Part shown: positions 28,139-43,100 of the stretch, piece by piece
How the letters are laid out: each line of letters begins with the position of its first letter
Position numbering within the stretch: the stretch's first letter is position 1
Assembly: GCA_025642075.2 (NCBI GenBank)
Contig: JAODUO010000482.1
Location: forward strand, 33,501-97,500
DNA: 64,000 nt
Reading direction: 5' to 3'
Source of the DNA: Ridgeia piscesae
Taxonomy: Eukaryota > Annelida > Polychaeta > Sabellida > Siboglinidae
The notes under the pieces: generated by a model
Databases searched by the model: none
Told to the model about the DNA's origin: nothing
What the model saw: only the letters and a program-made list of their open reading frames with translations
Translations under genes and position numbers: made by a program

Positions 28139-31100
28139 TGCGTGCGTGTGTGTGTGCCGGGCAATCTTCGTCCCGCCACGTTCTCATAAGTGCTGCGCGC
28201 CGTACATTTAATAATTACATACACTGTGGGTGCTCTGAGTTGCTCGCAGTGATTTAATCTCAGTCTCAGTGGGACAGGGTCGTGTGGCTGTTGTTGTCGT
28301 CGAATGTCAGCGATCTTCGTCAGCGATTTCTCTGTATACTGCCATTTGACCAAGCGATATGTGTGTGACTGCGTGTGTGCGTGCCACAAGTTGTGCGTGC
28401 ATGTATGCGTGCGTGCGTGGTCTTTTCCGCTGGGGACAATTGGGTACTATACATGGGCGGATCAAAGGGGGTTACTAGGGAGTGGGGCACGAGGGAAAGC
28501 AGGTCGGTTGCTGACATCGACATCGGAAGACCGAGGGTGGGGTTGAGAGTTAGGGGTGGGGTTGAAGATTTTTCGCCGCGGAACTTCGGCTGCAGCCCCC
28601 CTATCATGTCAGCTCGGCTCACGACACCAATAGACCAGGGAAGAGGTGAAAATGGTGCATGTTTCTTCATCGCCAGCCGCTTTGGCGACATGTTACTAGC
28701 TTATAAATGCTACACAATGTTCTACAGTACACCATTTGTGATTGGACTGAGCGCTGGTGTTGGCCTCACTACCTGTTCAGGTAAACTCCCAGAAAGTGAT
28801 CTGTGTACTGCTTCAAACGAAAATATGTTTTCCTTTTATTCGTGCCGTACCATTGTCGTCATGTTAATTACATACCTGTGGAAACACAACTATGTCTGTT
28901 TGACTGTTTCGTTAGTTATATTGTTACGCTACATTTTAGAATTATAGAGTTGCATGTATCAGGTAAAATTAGAACGTTTAATTTTAACAATACATTCCGT
29001 GTAAACCGCGTAGGCCCTTTTGTTGCCAAGTTGTGTTGGTTGAATTGACGCATCCAATATGCAACTTACACTACGGACAACGCCAAACGTTGGTATTTGC
29101 ATTTCAAGCAGTTCCATAACCAAATTGAAATTATATCTTGAAGAACAGTTACCAGCTGCTTCATTCATGCGGAAAAATCTGTTGATTGTCGTCTCCACAG
29201 GTTAGTGACATGTGCCTTTTCGTATGTCACTTTTTAAACAGTTCAATCACATCCCATCCGAGGCGTTGATTTAGCCGATGATTTAGCGTTGATTTAGCGT
29301 TGATTTAGCAAACAATTAAGTCGGGTTTCATGTGGGACACCTGGGATGTTTGTTAACTAACATTTGCACGCGTGCTGCGTATTAACGCGATCTGTGTGCA
29401 ACTGTGATATGTCTTCTTGTGAAAGTTGATCGTCCGCTGACCCGCCTCTCCACTTAGTGATCCGGTCGGATTACACGCGTAAAGACGTCCTTCTGTCGCG
29501 TTGAGCCGTTTATCCAGTCATCTCGTTATCATTGTCGTTAAGCTGATTTGTAGCTAAGCTAACAGTGACTGATGTTACATTCTTCTTTTTTTAAGTAGAA
29601 GTTCGTCTAATGTGCGTTGATTGGTGGTTATTGGGGTTTCCACGAGTAGCCCTTAGATATGGTGCGCGGACGTGTGAATGTTTCCCACGGTCAGAATCGC
29701 TACCGACGACATCAGAGCGAATTTTGCCGATCGGCAGCTGATTCAGGTGAAGGTTTCGTAATCACGCAAGTGGAATGTTGCGTAAATCTCAATAAAAAAA
29801 ACTGCACGCGGCGTACATCAAACATAATTTATCCGTACGTGTTTGTAGTAAATAAGTACTTATGGGGCATGAATCTTAAAATACACGACTGAGTGCTAGA
29901 TCGAACAACCACGTGATACATATGTGAATTATTGTCAGACTGCTTTGTGAAGTCGTCAGCCGCAGCGACCCCTGGCGGGCGAGGATGCGCTACTCTACAG
30001 TGAAGCGTGCGTCGGCATGTGGACAACGTGTCACCACCCTACGTGTGAACAAAAAGCGCGTCCTGTCCGTAATGACACACCGAGACGGACCACCGATTAC
30101 TTCGTAACGGAAGCAGATCCGCCGGCAAACACCTGCCTAACGACCGCGCCGGTGTCGATGACCACTAAGATTCGCACGGCGGCGGATTCACGCGGATATC
30201 CGATGCTGCCATATACGAAGTCCTGTTCTTTCATGTTTGAGTTGTAACGAGCCCGTTAAGTAAAAACGCGAGTCTGTCTAACCGTACACGTATCGCGTTT
30301 CCCACGGCTTAGCTAATTGGTCAACATAAAGAAGATCGGGGGTGCATCATTACGGTCACTCTCTCTGACCACTGGTAACCGTCGTTAAAGATCCTCGGCG
30401 CTGACCTCTCATTAGTGCAAGCCGCATAGGCAGATGTCGAGACAGGCCACGTCAAACTGGACTGACATCTGCGGTGAGCACAGGCCGTACACCAGTCTTC
30501 CACCTGCAGGAAGACGCCTCCCAATCCGGTGTAACAGGCCGATAATGGTTCCGTGTCTAGAATAGACATACGTCCCTAGGTCACCGTGCAAAAATTCTAA
30601 TGTGGTTTGCGCCACTGGTGTGCTTATGTTTAAAAATGTAATTGCCATAATATGTACACTTTGTAAGCACAATGAAACACAACGCGTTGAAACGAAAATA
30701 ATAAAATGGAAACAACTCGAGAATTATTCACCCAATGGGCGATATTATGACTTCAGAACTACTCAAGCGCTAAATGTTTTGGCATACCATTTGCAGATTA
30801 GCACAGCGCCAAACCGGCGGAGGAAGACGATTTAACCGCGGTGTCCTGTCGCGCTAAACGTCTCGTGCGCGCTCGGTCTCGTGACGAATGATCTCAATGC
30901 CTTATATAAGTGGTGGTTTCTGGTTATGAACTGACTGCATCGTGAACAGCCGCCTACAAGAGACGACTTGAAACACAACGTGTCGTTATTTCCTGCTCCG
31001 TCTATGATGAATGACCTGCGGATGTAACCAGGACACGACATTGGCATGTCCTGGCACGGGTCTTCATACCGAGATACCTTCATGTTAATGCCATATCTTC

Positions 31101-34100
31101 TCTCCACACATACATCTAAGCATACGTGTTTCGCAACACAAAATCTGCCATGACAGTTTCGGCTTTTTGTTTCTTGCCTCGATCACTGGTAAATACAAAC
31201 TAACTAACTAACTGCTTAAGAGCACAAAGGCTCCGGGGTAGAGCTTCCGACTCTCGGCTAAGAGAACCCGGGTTCGAATCTTGTGCTGCGGTATTAAAAG
31301 CTTGGGCAAATTTCTTCACTCTACTTTGCTCCAGTTCACTCAGCTATATACATTTTAGTTCACTCAGCTGGAAAAAAATTAGTACCTGGCTGTAGACAGT
31401 GGTGGATATGTATACGAGCAGCATTCGTTGGATGTTTTCCAGAGAAGCCGAGATGGTGTCTGAGTGAACAGGTCTGTCAGGGAAGTAAAGTGTAAAGCGC
31501 TTTGAACGGTCCTGAGGACTGGATACTGCGCTATATAAGAACTTTCCTTTTTTACTTAAAGTATACGGTCGGAGACATGTGTATACGTAAAATGTCTGGG
31601 CGCTGAGAGTCCAGGGCTTTAGGCAGGATCAAAGTATTGCCAGTCACACATGTTCTCGTGGACACATGGATGTTAACTGTTAAGCCAGTTTACCAACGTT
31701 TAGATGTGTCTGATGATCTGAAATGGACTACAAACACACATGTGACACCATTTTCACTCACTTTCAAGGCATAACTAACAATATCTATGGTTTTGGGAGA
31801 CTTTTTTTGCTCCTTAATTTTTATACCCGTCCACCATATTTCTACCCGTCCATATTCGTTTTTACCCGTCCAAATGACGGGTGGACGGGTCTCTACATAA
31901 AGCTATGGCTGAGATGCAGCATGAGGTATACTGTGTAAGTGCATGAGGCGTGTTAGATGTCTGACGTTTCCTCTGCCTCCAGCCCGAGATACGTAAGATA
32001 ATCGGTTTATATTTCACGATTTCCACAGCTTTAGACACAATAATAGAATCTACGATAACATATTATACAAAGAAATCTATAATAATACTAAATACAATAT
32101 CACTACAATAAAAAAACTATTGTAACCACAATTCCAAAAACATGGATCATTTCAACAATTTCTGACAGAAATGCAATACATAAAACTAAACAAATTACTT
32201 GAAGTAACTGACCAGTAAACATCAACCATTACGCAATTTGCGAAACAAATATTCACAACTGTAAGCGGATTTCATGCGACACGCTTTAGAACTGTGTTGT
32301 TATTAAACGTTGCCAGTACGTGTCCAATACGTCACGAAATGACGACGTCCAATTTCGCCGGTCCAACACGTCCACGGTTATCTGTCACGTTCGCGTACGT
32401 CGGATGACGACATGGACGCCAAAGCGCGACGACAGTACAGGGACTAACGCATATTAGCGCTTCGCCAAAACACGACAAGAATGGCACATCGGCTTCGTTC
32501 GTGAATGTTCCGCCGACTTTCGGCCGGCGATATTTGGACGCGCGGTTATTAATAATGTTATGTCACACGGAAAACACCGCGTAGGTCTTCTTCTATTGCC
32601 ATACAAGTGCACACCCCGGAGTAATGTCGCATCAGCTGACCTGTCTGTACGAGCCGGTGGCGGAGTACCATACACAACTGGACAGTGCCATAGTCCGCCT
32701 CCGATTATGTGTGCCACTGTGTCACTTTTGAGTACAATTTCAGCAGAATGCCGGTGGCAAACAGAACACACACGTCTAATGACTGAACTTAGCCAATTCT
32801 AAAATTGGAATTGTGTTTATATCCTCTCAGGCGGTGGCAATTGTGTTCATACAATTGAATTTTGAACGTGATTGCTGCAACACGATCCCTTTCAAAATCT
32901 CTTTTATCGTCGGCCAATGAAATCGCCCACGACGAGGGTGCTCGGCCTCCGGACCTGTGATATCATGTTTTGAGTGATTTCAGCCAAACGCTGTTCGTGT
33001 TATATGCAGTGTTTGGGACGTGAATGCGATTCCCGCCAATCGTCAAATTGCGCGGTTCCCACGGTTGACATAGTAGCAACAATTGGTATACTTATATAGT
33101 TCGACTCCGCTCACTCCCCAGCTTTACGGAGACGATCAGCCAGGGGTAGTAGCATAGCGCAGCGACCCCTGGCTGGTGGTGTTGGACCCACCGTGGGAGA
33201 AAAACGTTTGAACACGCGTCCAGTGATATGCCGTCATTTGTTGTCATTGAATATTCACCTTGGAAACACAACCTACGCGTCTAATATGTCATGTACCAGG
33301 CTATCTTTATTTCTGTCCAGAATATTTGTCCGAAGACGACTTTCATGATGTGTTCTTTGCTGCCGCTGTCAGTGACGGCACCGGTTGTACCATTGCGACA
33401 TTGGGCATGTAAACGACTACAGTGTCGTAAATATATCGCCAAGGAAGAGTAGATGAATAAACGACAACACGAGTAAAGATCGATAATTCCTCATGCTAGA
33501 ACTACTTCTGATTTTAGTTTAAAATAAATGTAAAGTAAAACTAAAAGTCATATTTAATGTTGCCCCGAGATAGTCGCGCGGTCACGTGACCCCTCCAGCG
33601 GCCGACGGTCGGGTGTGGCTCATGTGTCGCGTCTGTTGTATTAACACGACTAATTAGTAGCCGCGAATGTGACGTGACACGACGACTATGACAGAGTAAT
33701 TGTTTACCGGGACTGTTCGTGTCAGTGCGTCACTTCCGTGACCAACTCAACCCGCCCGACCGTCTTTGCGAAATGATGTCCTTATGCTGTCACCAATCTT
33801 GTCACTAGCCGACGTTTTAACTGAACCATTTCCGCGTTCCGTGGCTGTCTCTTCCCCCTCCCTCATTCACCATTCATTCCTCCTTCTCCACCTTCCTCAT
33901 TCTTACCTGCTCCTTCCTCCCTCCCTCCCTCCCATCCCTCCTTTCCCTCTCCTCCCTCCCCTCCCTCATTTCCCTCTCCTCCCCTACCTCCTTTCCCTCT
34001 CCTCCTATCCAGCCCCTCCTTTCCCTCTCCTCCCACCCCTCCCTCTTTTCCCTCTCCTCCGATCTCCTCCCTCTTTCCCCTCTCCTCCCACCTCCTCCCT

Positions 34101-37100
34101 CCTTTCCCTCTCCTCCCATCCCATCACTCCTTTCCCTCTCCTCCCATCCCCTCCCTCTTTCCCCTTTCCTCCCATCCCCTCCCTCTTTCCCCTTTCCTCC
34201 CATCCCCTCCCTCTTTCCCTCTCCTCCCATCCCATCACTCCTTTCCCTCTCCTCCCTTCCCTTCCTCTCTTCACCCCCCCCCCCACCAACCTCGTTTCCG
34301 ACTGTGGTCAACAAGACGTTTAACGTGGACACTGCCTGATGTCATTAGCTACTGTTTCTAGTTGGTAATTCGATTACGTTGCGTACACGTAACGTCACGG
34401 TGTGCGTGGCTGACCGGAAGTCGTCCGGACTGGCAAGTTTTTGCAGATGGAACCGACCGCCGGTTGTGGGTTTTGTTTAACTGACCACGAAATGGGACGT
34501 AAAATAAATATAGAGTTCCTGCCTGACTGATGGTTGCAATGGGGGAGGCGAGTCGTCAATCACGTGACGTCACGTGACTGAACCGCGCGTGTCACGTTAG
34601 ATATCGATCGGACGATTTAGTTGGCCGGCGTAATGTGTGTCGCTACCGTAGAAATGTCATTATTCGATAGGTTTACACGGCCAGCATTCGATGTTTATGG
34701 ATGTTTTAAATAATACGGCGCCCGAGTGAAAGCGGCCAGGTTTCCTTGTTTTCCATTTCGCAAACGTTATCGATTGATATGTGCAGAGTCGTCATTTGTG
34801 ACCGTTGTTGAGGTGTTGCTGTGATTCGCGACATAAACGACCCACCCTAGCTCTCTCTCGTCCGTCCGTGTCGCAGAGACTTCTTTATTCGTCGTGGTCG
34901 AGCCATGTTCGTAGTCTCAGTGACCGACGACAGAATTCTAGTCAACATTTGTGATGCACTTAGCACTTAGTACTTATAATAATATTATCGTTTCATTTTA
35001 TAGCGATTTTAGATAAATGATTAACAATCAAAGTGTCTCGCGTAATAACATTACACGTATATTAATGTTAACATAATAAATAAATAAAATTTAATATAAC
35101 TAAATTAAGCTAAAATACGATATTAAGATAAAGTGCTACATTAAACTAAATAATCAGTAAGTTAAACTAAAATAATAAGTAAATTAGGCTAAGACTGAAT
35201 TAAGTTGTATATGACTGCGGTTGTGTTAATGTAGTAGCTAGGCGTCCAATTGAAGACTCACAGTTTAGTATAGCCTACCACTAACTTATACATTTTATTA
35301 ATTAAAATAGTTTTAAATTTGTTAGATAATGATTTAGACTACGTCAGACGTTTGTACTTTAATATTAATTTAACTTTTTATTATGTATCATTATTATATT
35401 AAAACTTATTTATTAGTATTAATATTAATTACATAATTTATTTATCTCTACACTTCTTTGCTTTTAGTCTTATAAAACTATGTCAATATATGTGTATTAT
35501 GTTGAATATTTATATCCACTTTCAATGTGCCTTTTATTGTACTGTACGGCCCCATAGAATAGCATTGTATAAATATGGGGCTGTATAAATCAATAAACAT
35601 TTACGTAGTCAGGTAAACACTCTGTCTAGTCTAGGTGCATTGGCCCTACTGCCCGCCGACAGTGCGGGCTCCAGGCGTTAGCTGTATCTTACTTGTTTAT
35701 GACTCCGAGCGACCGTCAGCTGATTACATTTGTACGGGAAGGTCGGCGGTGTCGCGTGTCACCATACGTCGCCTGTCTTCACACCCATACGTCTTCTGTC
35801 TGGCGGCCTCCACGCTGTACACGAACGCAGGTGTTCTCGCACGCACACAGGCGCGCGCGTACATAGAACGCACACGCACGTACATACACACGCCCACGCA
35901 CGCACGCACTCTCTCTCTCTCTCAAACACACACACGCACGCACGCACGCACTCCCTCTCTCTTACACACACACACACCCACACACACACGCTGGGGGAGA
36001 GATACACACTCAAACACACGCACGTACACAGAAACACATACACAGAAACACACACACGTAGTCACACACACGCACACCCACGCACGCACGCACGCACACA
36101 CACACACACACACGCACGCACGCACGCACGCACGCGCGTATTGTCATGCAACTGGTTTCATGTTTGCTATCGGAAGCATGCGTCGGGAAATGAAGTTGAA
36201 CAGTATTAAAGATGCTAACCAGTTCCCGGAAGTCTTGTGCGCATGTCTGCAACACTTCATTTATCGTATAGTGAATTACCAAAACTGAGTTACGTGAAGC
36301 CGCTTCACTGCACTTCTCGTTATAGCCAAATAAAAGCATCATCAACCCAACAAAGCTAACGTTATAATAATACGAAACGAACACAGCATGGAACTATGCT
36401 ATGTAGCTAACCTATTTACAGTCACGCTTTATTTCCAAGTAAAGTACAGCGAACATTCGGTAAGAGTAAATTAAAGAAAAAACTAATTTTTATGAAAGAG
36501 AATGAGATAGAGATGCTACATATTACAGCACTTCCTCTCAGTGGCAATGTGACAGGGTTTTTATATTGCATTTACGGAACTTAAATATATAGTATTGTTA
36601 ATCTATGCAATTGGTATTTAAAGGTATTCGTGCATACACTGTAGGCTACGTGTTTTGATAACGTTAGTCGTCATTGCTGATTCGGTGTTCGCCTTGTTGT
36701 CGCTGATGTGTGCTTCCTGACTAGCGAATTATGAGCAACCAACCAAACTTAGCGTAATAGGATCAAGCAACGACATCGCGTTGTTGTTTTTTCGTACAAC
36801 GACAGCTCGACGGCAGGTGAATGTCACGATTGGTTGCAACGAGGTTAATTATGCAACGACTTAGGACAGTGTTCAGTCGCTGGCGACAAAGACTGTCCTA
36901 ATATGGCTTACGTCTGAAGTCTCGCACGACGTTTTAGTAACTCGACCAACTGCATCGGCGTCGAATGTTTTGCGCGTGTTTATGTTTCTATCTGATATCT
37001 ATTTAAATCGCAGTTGTCTATGTATTGTTCGTTGTTACTGGTTGCATGAATCGTATTTAAAGTTGGGCAGTCACGTTGCGTATATATCTGAGTAAAGTAT

Positions 37101-40100
37101 TATGTTGTTTATTAAGAAAAAACACGTCGTTTGCCAAGACGAATGGTTTTAACGTTAAGAATGTTCGCAATGACATCGTGAAACCGACCCCACGATAGGG
37201 GCTCGTGTATAATTGTCAACATTTTCCGAAGTGCACAAACCGTACGCGGGGGTGGTGGGAGTTTTTAAATGTTATAGCCTACTTACTATTGTTGGTACGT
37301 ATTAAACGCAACGATCGATATGTTTAGTGTACTCTTTGGGAAGGGATAGGGGTCCAGAAAAAACGTACTTTTTGTACGCTTCCGATTTTATTGACTATTA
37401 TATTCGACCACTGATGTGAATCTAAGAACTTAGTTGATGCTATTGGAGACGCTTCGGGTGTGTGAGAACAGTTGGGTTCATACAGTAACAAGGACAGTGA
37501 TGGTACTGGAGAGGCTTCGGGTGTGTGAGAACAGTTGGGTTCATACAGTAACAAGGACAGTGGTGATACTGGAGAGGCTTCAGTTGTGTGAGAACAGTTG
37601 GGTTCATACAGTAACAAGGACAGTGATGGTACTGGAGAGGCTTCAGTTGTGTGAGAACAGTTGGGTTCATACAGTAACAAGGACAGTGATGGTACTGGAG
37701 AGGCTTCAGTTGTGTGAGAACAGTTGGGTTCATACAGTAACAAGGACAGTGGTGATACTGGAGAGGCTTCAGTTGTGTGAGAACAGTTGAGTTCGTACAG
37801 TAACAAGGACAGTGGTGGTACTGGAGAGGCTTCGGGCGTGTGAGAACAGTTGGGTTCATACAGTAACAAGGACAGTGGTGGTACTGGAGAGGCTTCAGTT
37901 GTGTGAGAACAGTTGGGTTCATACAGTAACAAGGACAGTGGTGGTACTGGAGAGGCTTCGGTTGTGTGAGAACAGTTGGGTTCGTACAGTAACAAGGACA
38001 GTGATGGTACTGGAGAGGCTTCGGGTGTGTGAGAACAGTTGGGTTCATACAGTAACAAGGACAGTGGTGGTACTGGAGAGGCTTCGGTTGTGTGAGAACA
38101 GTTGGGTTCGTACAGTAACAAGGACAGTGATGGTACTGGAGAGGCTTCGGTTGTGTGAGAACAGTTGGGTTCATACAGTAACAAGGACAGTGATGGTACT
38201 GGAGAGGCTTCGGTTGTGTGAGAACAGTTGGGTTCGTACAGTAACAAGGACAGTGATGGTACTGGAGAGGCTTCGGGTGTGTGAGAACAGTTGGGTTCGT
38301 ACAGTAACAAGGACAGTGATGGTACTGGAGAGGCTTCGGTTGTGTGAGAACAGTTGGGTTCGTACAGTAACAAGGACAGTGATGGTACTGGAGAGGCTTC
38401 GGTTGTGTGAGAACAGTTGGGTTCCTGCAGTAACAAGGACAGTGATGGTACTGGAGAGGCTTCGGTTGTGTGAGAACAGTTGGGTTCATACAGTAACAAG
38501 GACAGTGATGGCATTGGAGAGGCTTCGGTTGTGTGAGAACAGTTGGGTTCGTACAGTAACAAGGACAGTGATGGTACTGGAGAGGCTTCGGGTGTGTGAG
38601 AACAGTTGGGTTCATACAGTAACAAGGACAGTGATGGTACTGGAGAGGCTTCGGGTGTGTGAGAACAGTTGGGTTCATACAGTAACAAGGACAGTGATGG
38701 TACTGGAGAGGCTTCGGGTGTGTGAGAACAGTTGGGTTCGTACAGTAACAAGGACAGTGGTGATACTGGAGAGGCTTCGGTTGTGTGAGAACAGTTGGGT
38801 TCATACAGTAACAAGGACAGTGGTGGTACTGGAGAGGCTTCGGGCGTGTGAGAACAGTTGGGTTCATACAGTAACAAGGACAGTGGTGGTACTGGAGAGG
38901 CTTCGGTTGTGTGAGAACAGTTGGGTTCATACAGTAACAAGGACAGTGATGGTACTGGAGAGGCTTCGGTTGTGTGAGAACAGTTGGGTTCGTACAGTAA
39001 CAAGGACAGTGATGGTACTGGAGAGGCTTCGGGTGTGTGAGAACAGTTGGGTTCGTACAGTAACAAGGACAGTGATGGTACTGGAGAGGCTTCGGTTGTG
39101 TGAGAACAGTTGAGTTCGTACAGTAACAAGGACAGTGATGGTACTGGAGAGGCTTCGGGTGTGTGAGAACAGTTGAGTTCGTACAGTAACAAGGACAGTG
39201 GTGGTACTGGAGAGGCTTCGGTTGTGTGAGAACAGTTGGGTTCATACAGTAACAAGGACAGTGGTGATACTGGAGAGGCTTCGGTTGTGTGAGAACAGTT
39301 GGGTTCATACAGTAACAAGGACAGTGATGTTACTGGAGAGACTTCGGTTGTGTGAGAACAGTTGGGTTCGTACAGTAACAAGGACAGTGATGTTACTGGA
39401 GAGACTTCGGGTGTGTGAGAACAGTTGGGTTCCTGCAGTAACAAGGACAGTGATGGTACTGGAGAGGCTTCGGTTGTGTGAGAACAGTTGGGTTCATACA
39501 GTAACAAGGACAGTGATGGTACTGGAGAGACTTCGGGTGTGTGAGAACAGTTGGGTTCATACAGTAACAAGGACAGTGATGTTACTGGAGAGACTTCGGG
39601 TGTGTGAGAACAGTTGGGTTCGTACAGTAACAAGGACAGTGGTGATACTGGAGAGGCTTCGGTTGTGTGAGAACAGTTGGGTTCGTACAGTAACAAGGAC
39701 AGTGATGGTACTGGAGAGGCTTCGGGTGTGTGAGAACAGTTGGGTTCATACAGTAACAAGGACAGTGATGGTACTGGAGAGGCTTCGGGTGTGTGAGAAC
39801 AGTTGGGTTCATACAGTAACAAGGACAGTGATGGTACTGGAGAGGCTTCGGTTGTGTGAGAACAGTTGGGTTCATACAGTAACAAGGACAGTGGTGATAC
39901 TGGAGAGGCTTCGGTTGTGTGAGAACAGTTGGGTTCGTACAGTAACAAGGACAGTGATGGTACTGGAGAGGCTTCGGTTGTGTGAGAACAGTTGGGTTCG
40001 TACAGTAACAAGGACAGTGATGGTACTGGAGAGGCTTCGGGTGTGTGAGAACAGTTGGGTTCATACAGTAACAAGGACAGTGATGTTACTGGAGAGACTT

Positions 40101-43100
40101 CGGGTGTGTGAGAACAGTTGGGTTCCTGCAGTAACAAGGACAGTGATGGTACTGGAGAGACTTCGGGTATGTGAGAACAGTTGGGTTCCTGCAGTAACAA
40201 GGACAGTGATGGTACTGGAGAGGCTTCGGTTGTGTGAGAACAGTTGGGTTCATACAGTAACAAGGACAGTGATGGTACTGGAGAGACTTCGGGTGTGTGA
40301 GAACAGTTGGGTTCCTGCAGTAACAAGGACAGTGATGGTACTGGAGAGGCTTCGGTTGTGTGAGAACAGTTGGGTTCATACAGTAACAAGGACAGTGGTG
40401 ATACTGGAGAGGCTTCGGTTGTGTGAGAACAGTTGGGTTCGTACAGTAACAAGGACAGTGATGGTACTGGAGAGGCTTCGGGTGTGTGAGAACAGTTGGG
40501 TTCGTACAGTAACAAGGACAGTGATGGTACTGGAGAGGCTTCGGTTGTGTGAGAACAGTTGGGTTCGTACAGTAACAAGGACAGTGATGGTACTGGAGAG
40601 GCTTCAGTTGTGTGAGAACAGTTGGGTTCATACAGTAACAAGGACAGTGGTGATACTGGAGAGGCTTCGGTTGTGTGAGAACAGTTGGGTTCATACAGTA
40701 ACAAGGACAGTGATGGTACTGGAGAGGCTTCGGGCGTGTGAGAACAGTTGGGTTCATACAGTAACAAGGACAGTGGTGGTACTGGAGAGGCTTCGGGTGT
40801 GTGAGAACAGTTGGGTTCATACAGTAACAAGGACAGTGGTGGTACTGGAGAGGCTTCGGGTGTGTGAGAACAGTTGGGTTCATACAGTAACAAGGACAGT
40901 GATGGTACTGGAGAGGCTTCGGGTGTGTGAGAACAGTTGGGTTCATACAGTAACAAGGACAGTGGTGGTACTGGAGAGGCTTCGGTTGTGTGAGAACAGT
41001 TGGGTTCGTACAGTAACAAGGACAGTGACGGTACTGGAGAGGCTTCGGGTGTGTGAGAACAGTTGGGTTCATACAGTAACAAGGACAGTGGTGGTACTGG
41101 AGAGGCTTCGGGTGTGTGAGAACAGTTGGGTTCATACAGTAACAAGGACAGTGACGGTACTGGAGAGGCTTCGGGCGTGTGAGAACAGTTGGGTTCGTAC
41201 AGTAACAAGGACAGTGGTGGTACTGGAGAGGCTTCGGTTGTGTGAGAACAGTTGGGTTCATACAGTAACAAGGACAGTGGTGGTACTGGAGAGGCTTCGG
41301 TTGTGTGAGAACAGTTGGGTTCATACAGTAACAAGGACAGTGACGGTACTGGAGAGGCTTCGGGCGTGTGAGAACAGTTGGGTTCATACAGTAACAAGGA
41401 CAGTGGTGGTACTGGAGAGGCTTCGGGTGTGTGAGAACAGTTGGGTTCATACAGTAACAAGGACAGTGACGGTACTGGAGAGGCTTCGGGTGTGTGAGAA
41501 CAGTTGGGTTCATACAGTAACAAGGACAGTGACGGTACTGGAGAGGCTTCGGGTGTGTGAGAACAGTTGGGTTCATACAGTAACAAGGACAGTGAGGTAC
41601 TGGAGAGGCTTCGGGTGTGTGAGAACAGTTGGGTTCATACAGTAACAAGGACAGTGGTGGTACTGGAGAGGCTTCGGTTGTGTGAGAACAGTTGGGTTCA
41701 TACAGTAACAAGGACAGTGGTGGTACTGGAGAGGCTTCGGGTGTGTGAGAACAGTTGGGTTCATACAGTAACAAGGACAGTGACGGTACTGGAGAGGCTT
41801 CGGGTGTGTGAGAACAGTTGGGTTCATACAGTAACAAGGACAGTGACGGTACTGGAGAGGCTTCGGGCGTGTGAGAACAGTTGGGTTCATACAGTAACAA
41901 GGACAGTGGTGGTACTGGAGAGGCTTCGGGTGTGTGAGAACAGTTGGGTTCGTACAGTAACAAGGACAGTGATGGTACTGGAGAGGCTTCGGGTGTGTGA
42001 GAACAGTTGGGTTCATACAGTAACAAGGACAGTGGTGGTACTGGAGAGGCTTCGGGCGTGTGAGAACAGTTGGGTTCATACAGTAACAAGGACAGTGACG
42101 GTACTGGAGAGGCTTCGGGTGTGTGAGAACAGTTGGGTTCGTACAGTAACAAGGACAGTGATGGTACTGGAGAGGCTTCGGGTGTGTGAGAACAGTTGGG
42201 TTCATACAGTAACAAGGACAGTGGTGGTACTGGAGAGGCTTCGGGCGTGTGAGAACAGTTGGGTTCGTACAGTAACAAGGACAGTGATGGTATTGGAGAG
42301 GCTTCGGTTGTGTGAGAACAGTTGGGTTCCTGCAGTAACAAGGACAGTGATGGTACTGGAGAGGCTTCGGTTGTGTGAGAACAGTTGGGTTCCTGCAGTA
42401 ACAAGGACAGTGATGGTAAACAGAAGAAGGCTGAGTGACACGTGGAAAGAGGCTGGAATTGAACCTAGGATTGTTGGGACGCCTGGAGAAATGGGCGGTC
42501 ACGTGATATGGATGGATGGAAACTAGCAATCAGTTAACCGCACACTGCTGAACCTTGGCTTTTCAAAATGGTCATATGTATTCTCTTAAGCCAGACTCGA
42601 TCTATATGCCCCCAATGGTATAACTCGAACTCGGTCTACGGCACTGTATATCACGTGGTAAGTGAAATTGATGAGACAGTTGACGTAAATTATTCACTTC
42701 AGTAAGTGGTAAGGAAGAGCGGAACGGAAAACGAAAGTTCGGACAGTCACTGGAGACATTTGATGGCCCCGTTTCGGGTCGCGTCCTCGGGGCTTAAAGA
42801 TAGACGGCCGAGTGAAATACGGAGGCAGTTCTTGGACCCCCAAAGCGCACGGTCAAGTTGCACTGTGGCCCGTGTGAGAAAACGCGACGCTGTTAGCTTA
42901 ATTACTAATAGTATTGATTTAGGCAAGCGACAACGGGATGTTTTGTGTGGGCATACATGCATATGACAATAAATCGTGGTCAATGTATTCCGTTTACTTT
43001 TTTTAAGCAATGAAAAATAATAATCGCGATGAACATTAGTCATTCACGAAGAACCGAAAAAGGTGCATGTCCTTACAACAAGATGCACGCACAAGACGTG

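Noticed and set aside
28375..28947. 190-codon ORF in TM2D3 intron 4
   Set aside because: No recognisable domain, composition like its surroundings, and a neighbouring (TG)n tract inflates the open frames. No splice partners found.
31218..31300. tRNA genes at 9690, 25695 and 31218
   Set aside because: A and B boxes are present, but each is followed by the same long body and tail and lacks a proper tRNA 3' half. They are SINE heads.
37324..41586. 1420-codon minus-strand ORF ([19 protein letters not shown] repeats)
   Set aside because: It is a translation of the 63-bp minisatellite inside a TM2D3 intron. Equally long frames exist on the other strand, and there is no start context, signal or non-repeat domain.
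37434..42417. 63-bp array as a third splice-acceptor-derived repeat
   Set aside because: On the TM2D3 strand the CAGs lack a pyrimidine tract. A cctctccag acceptor-like word exists only on the antisense strand and no exon adjoins the array.
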